NCBI GenBank assembly: GCA_030550075.1
Contig: JAUQQB010000223.1
Span: 1-5,324 of the forward strand
Source of the DNA: Chloroflexota bacterium
GTDB taxonomy: Bacteria > Chloroflexota > Anaerolineae > Thermoflexales > Thermoflexaceae
Reading direction: 5' to 3'
DNA length: 5,324 nucleotides
How positions within the stretch are numbered: position 1 is the first letter of the stretch; each line of letters begins with the position of its first letter. Under the pieces are notes generated by a model. It ran no database searches. It worked only from the letters and a program-made list of their open reading frames with translations, and was not told the origin of the DNA. The position numbers and the translations under genes are program-made. Shown piece by piece: positions 4,247 to 5,324 of this stretch.

Positions 4247-5227
4247 ATGGAAACGAGCCCTGTAATCCTGGAACAGCAGGAGGAGACAGAGAGCTCCGTC
4301 AAGGTTCCCCTTCGATCTCTTCGCCCCAAAACGCAAGTGGAAGGAGTTGTTCTCGCAATCACCCCTGCAGGCGCCTTCATCGACATCGGCTCCGAAATCC
4401 CTGGCTTCATTCATATCTCCCAGCTAAGCCCCCAGCCGGTTCTTCGGGTCTCCGATGTGCTCAAACCCGGCGATCGCGTGACGGCATGGGTGAAGCAAGT
4501 GAACCGTAAGAAAAACCTGCTGAGCCTCACGATGATCCGCCCGGCCACTTATGGCTGGGGGCAGTTAAAGCCCGGCCGGGAGTTCACTGGTCGGATCACG
4601 CGGGTGGAGCCCGGCGGGGTGTATGTAGACATCGACGCGCCAGTGGAGGGTTTCGTTCCGGCCTCCCAGATTCGCAAGGAGGGCCGGGTGGATCCCACCG
4701 GGTTGTTCCAGGTAGGCGATGAGGTGAAAGTTTGGGTGATCAGCGCCAGCCGTCGCGAACGCCGACTGCGCCTGACGCTGATCCCGCCGCCCTCGGTGAA
4801 ATGGGAGGACCTGAAGGTCGGCGAGTTGATCCAGGGCAAGATCACCCGGGTGGAGAAGTTCGGAGCCTTTGTAGATATCGGTGCGGAGCGGGATGCCCTG
4901 ATCCATATCAGTGAGTTCGGAGTGCGCAATCTGAAGGATCCCTCGGAGGTGCTCCAGGAGGGTCAGGAAATTGAGGCTCGCATCATCCTGGTAGATCCCG
5001 AGAAAAAGCAGATTCGGCTCAGTCTGAGGGGGCTTCTCCATGTCAAAGAAGTGGAGCCTGAACCGCCTATTCAGAAAGCGCTTCCTTCGCGAGCAGCTCC
5101 CGTCCCGGAGGCTGAGCCTGCTGAAGAGGAGCTCACGGTCATGGCTTACGCCCTGAAGCGGGCGCTCCAGGAAGCCCGAGCCCGCGGCCGATCCGTCCCT
5201 CCTCTGGAATCACTATCCACGAATTAG
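4247..5227 (+). CDS. S1 RNA-binding protein with three S1 domains (ribosomal protein S1-like)
   Basis: The 326-residue cytoplasmic protein has three consecutive S1/OB-fold domains. S1-1 (27-96) carries GAFIDIG...GFIHISQL. S1-2 (107-178) carries GGVYVDID...GFVPASQI. S1-3 (191-261) carries FGAFVDIG...ALIHISEF. The third matches the classical RNA-binding pattern best, with F205, F208, H220 and the IHIS segment. The second has lost the G-x-F and H residues (VYVDI, VPAS), so it may be structural or bind proteins. The N-terminal 26 residues are acidic. After residue 264 comes a Pro/Glu/Ala-rich tail with a final charged helix (about 296-315). E. coli S1 has six domains, while many other bacteria have three or four. 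It is probably a short ribosomal S1 homologue helping mRNA binding, but a non-ribosomal S1 protein cannot be excluded, so no symbol is given. It has its own promoter and terminator. Confidence 0.9.
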   Translation: METSPVILEQQEETESSVKVPLRSLRPKTQVEGVVLAITPAGAFIDIGSEIPGFIHISQLSPQPVLRVSDVLKPGDRVTAWVKQVNRKKNLLSLTMIRPATYGWGQLKPGREFTGRITRVEPGGVYVDIDAPVEGFVPASQIRKEGRVDPTGLFQVGDEVKVWVISASRRERRLRLTLIPPPSVKWEDLKVGELIQGKITRVEKFGAFVDIGAERDALIHISEFGVRNLKDPSEVLQEGQEIEARIILVDPEKKQIRLSLRGLLHVKEVEPEPPIQKALPSRAAPVPEAEPAEEELTVMAYALKRALQEARARGRSVPPLESLSTN

Positions 5228-5268
5228 CGCAGCCTGCTCTGTGGGAACCCGAGCAACCAATGAAGCAT

Positions 5269-5305
5269 AAAAAAGCGGGGTGGGCCGCTGGCCCACCCCG
5301 CTTTC
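5269..5305 (+). terminator. Strong, probably bidirectional intrinsic terminator
   Basis: AAAGCGGGGTGGGCC (5272-5286) and GGCCCACCCCGCTTT (5290-5304) form a perfect 15-bp stem with loop GCT, 45 bases after the S1-gene stop. The plus strand continues TTTC. On the minus strand the stem is followed by a run of six T's in total (the A6 at 5269-5274), so termination should be stronger for transcripts arriving from the right. A convergent gene may therefore lie beyond the window. Confidence 0.9.
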
Positions 5306-5324
5306 TACATCACCAAACCAGGAC

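Noticed and set aside
4323..4332. Second copy of GCCCCAAAAC (also at 4083-4092) as a shared operator half-site
   Set aside because: It falls within the S1 coding sequence (codons around Arg-Pro-Lys-Thr), has no inverted partner nearby, and a single 10-base match over this distance is weak evidence.

Overview
This window is GC-rich bacterial chromosomal DNA with five complete protein genes and short, hairpin-rich intergenic spaces. Nothing in it fixes the taxon. A compact three-domain S1 protein, GTG/TTG starts with Shine-Dalgarno sites of mixed strength, and a CCCTCTCC-type palindromic repeat would fit a Chloroflexota (possibly thermophilic) genome, but that is a low-confidence inference. There are no tRNA or rRNA genes, CRISPR arrays, transposases or phage genes.

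Layout: positions 1-306 are essentially non-coding and hold three inverted repeats, perhaps the tail of an upstream transcription unit. A plus-strand cluster follows: a ParA/Soj-type ATPase (307-1068), a four-helix membrane protein with a long disordered cytoplasmic arm (about 1150-2421), and the malonyl-CoA:ACP transacylase gene fabD (2418-3365). The last two overlap by ATGA. The convergent space 3366-3557 holds a REP-like palindrome and a terminator for the minus-strand nucleoside diphosphate kinase gene ndk (4010-3558). A divergent space of about 235 bases carries a recognisable promoter for ndk and one for the next gene, with a hairpin between them. Last is a three-S1-domain RNA-binding protein (4247-5227), closed by a strong, probably bidirectional terminator.

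How they may work together: fabD (fatty-acid precursor supply), ndk (NTP balance) and the S1 protein (translation/RNA binding) are housekeeping genes. The least explained part is the pair formed by the ParA ATPase and the membrane protein. No ParB is present, and the membrane protein has a short basic N-terminal segment joined by a flexible linker to a membrane anchor whose predicted orientation puts that segment in the cytoplasm. This layout suggests a membrane-anchored partner for the ATPase, with fabD coupled downstream. That is a hypothesis from gene order and protein architecture, and I cannot show that it is a new system.
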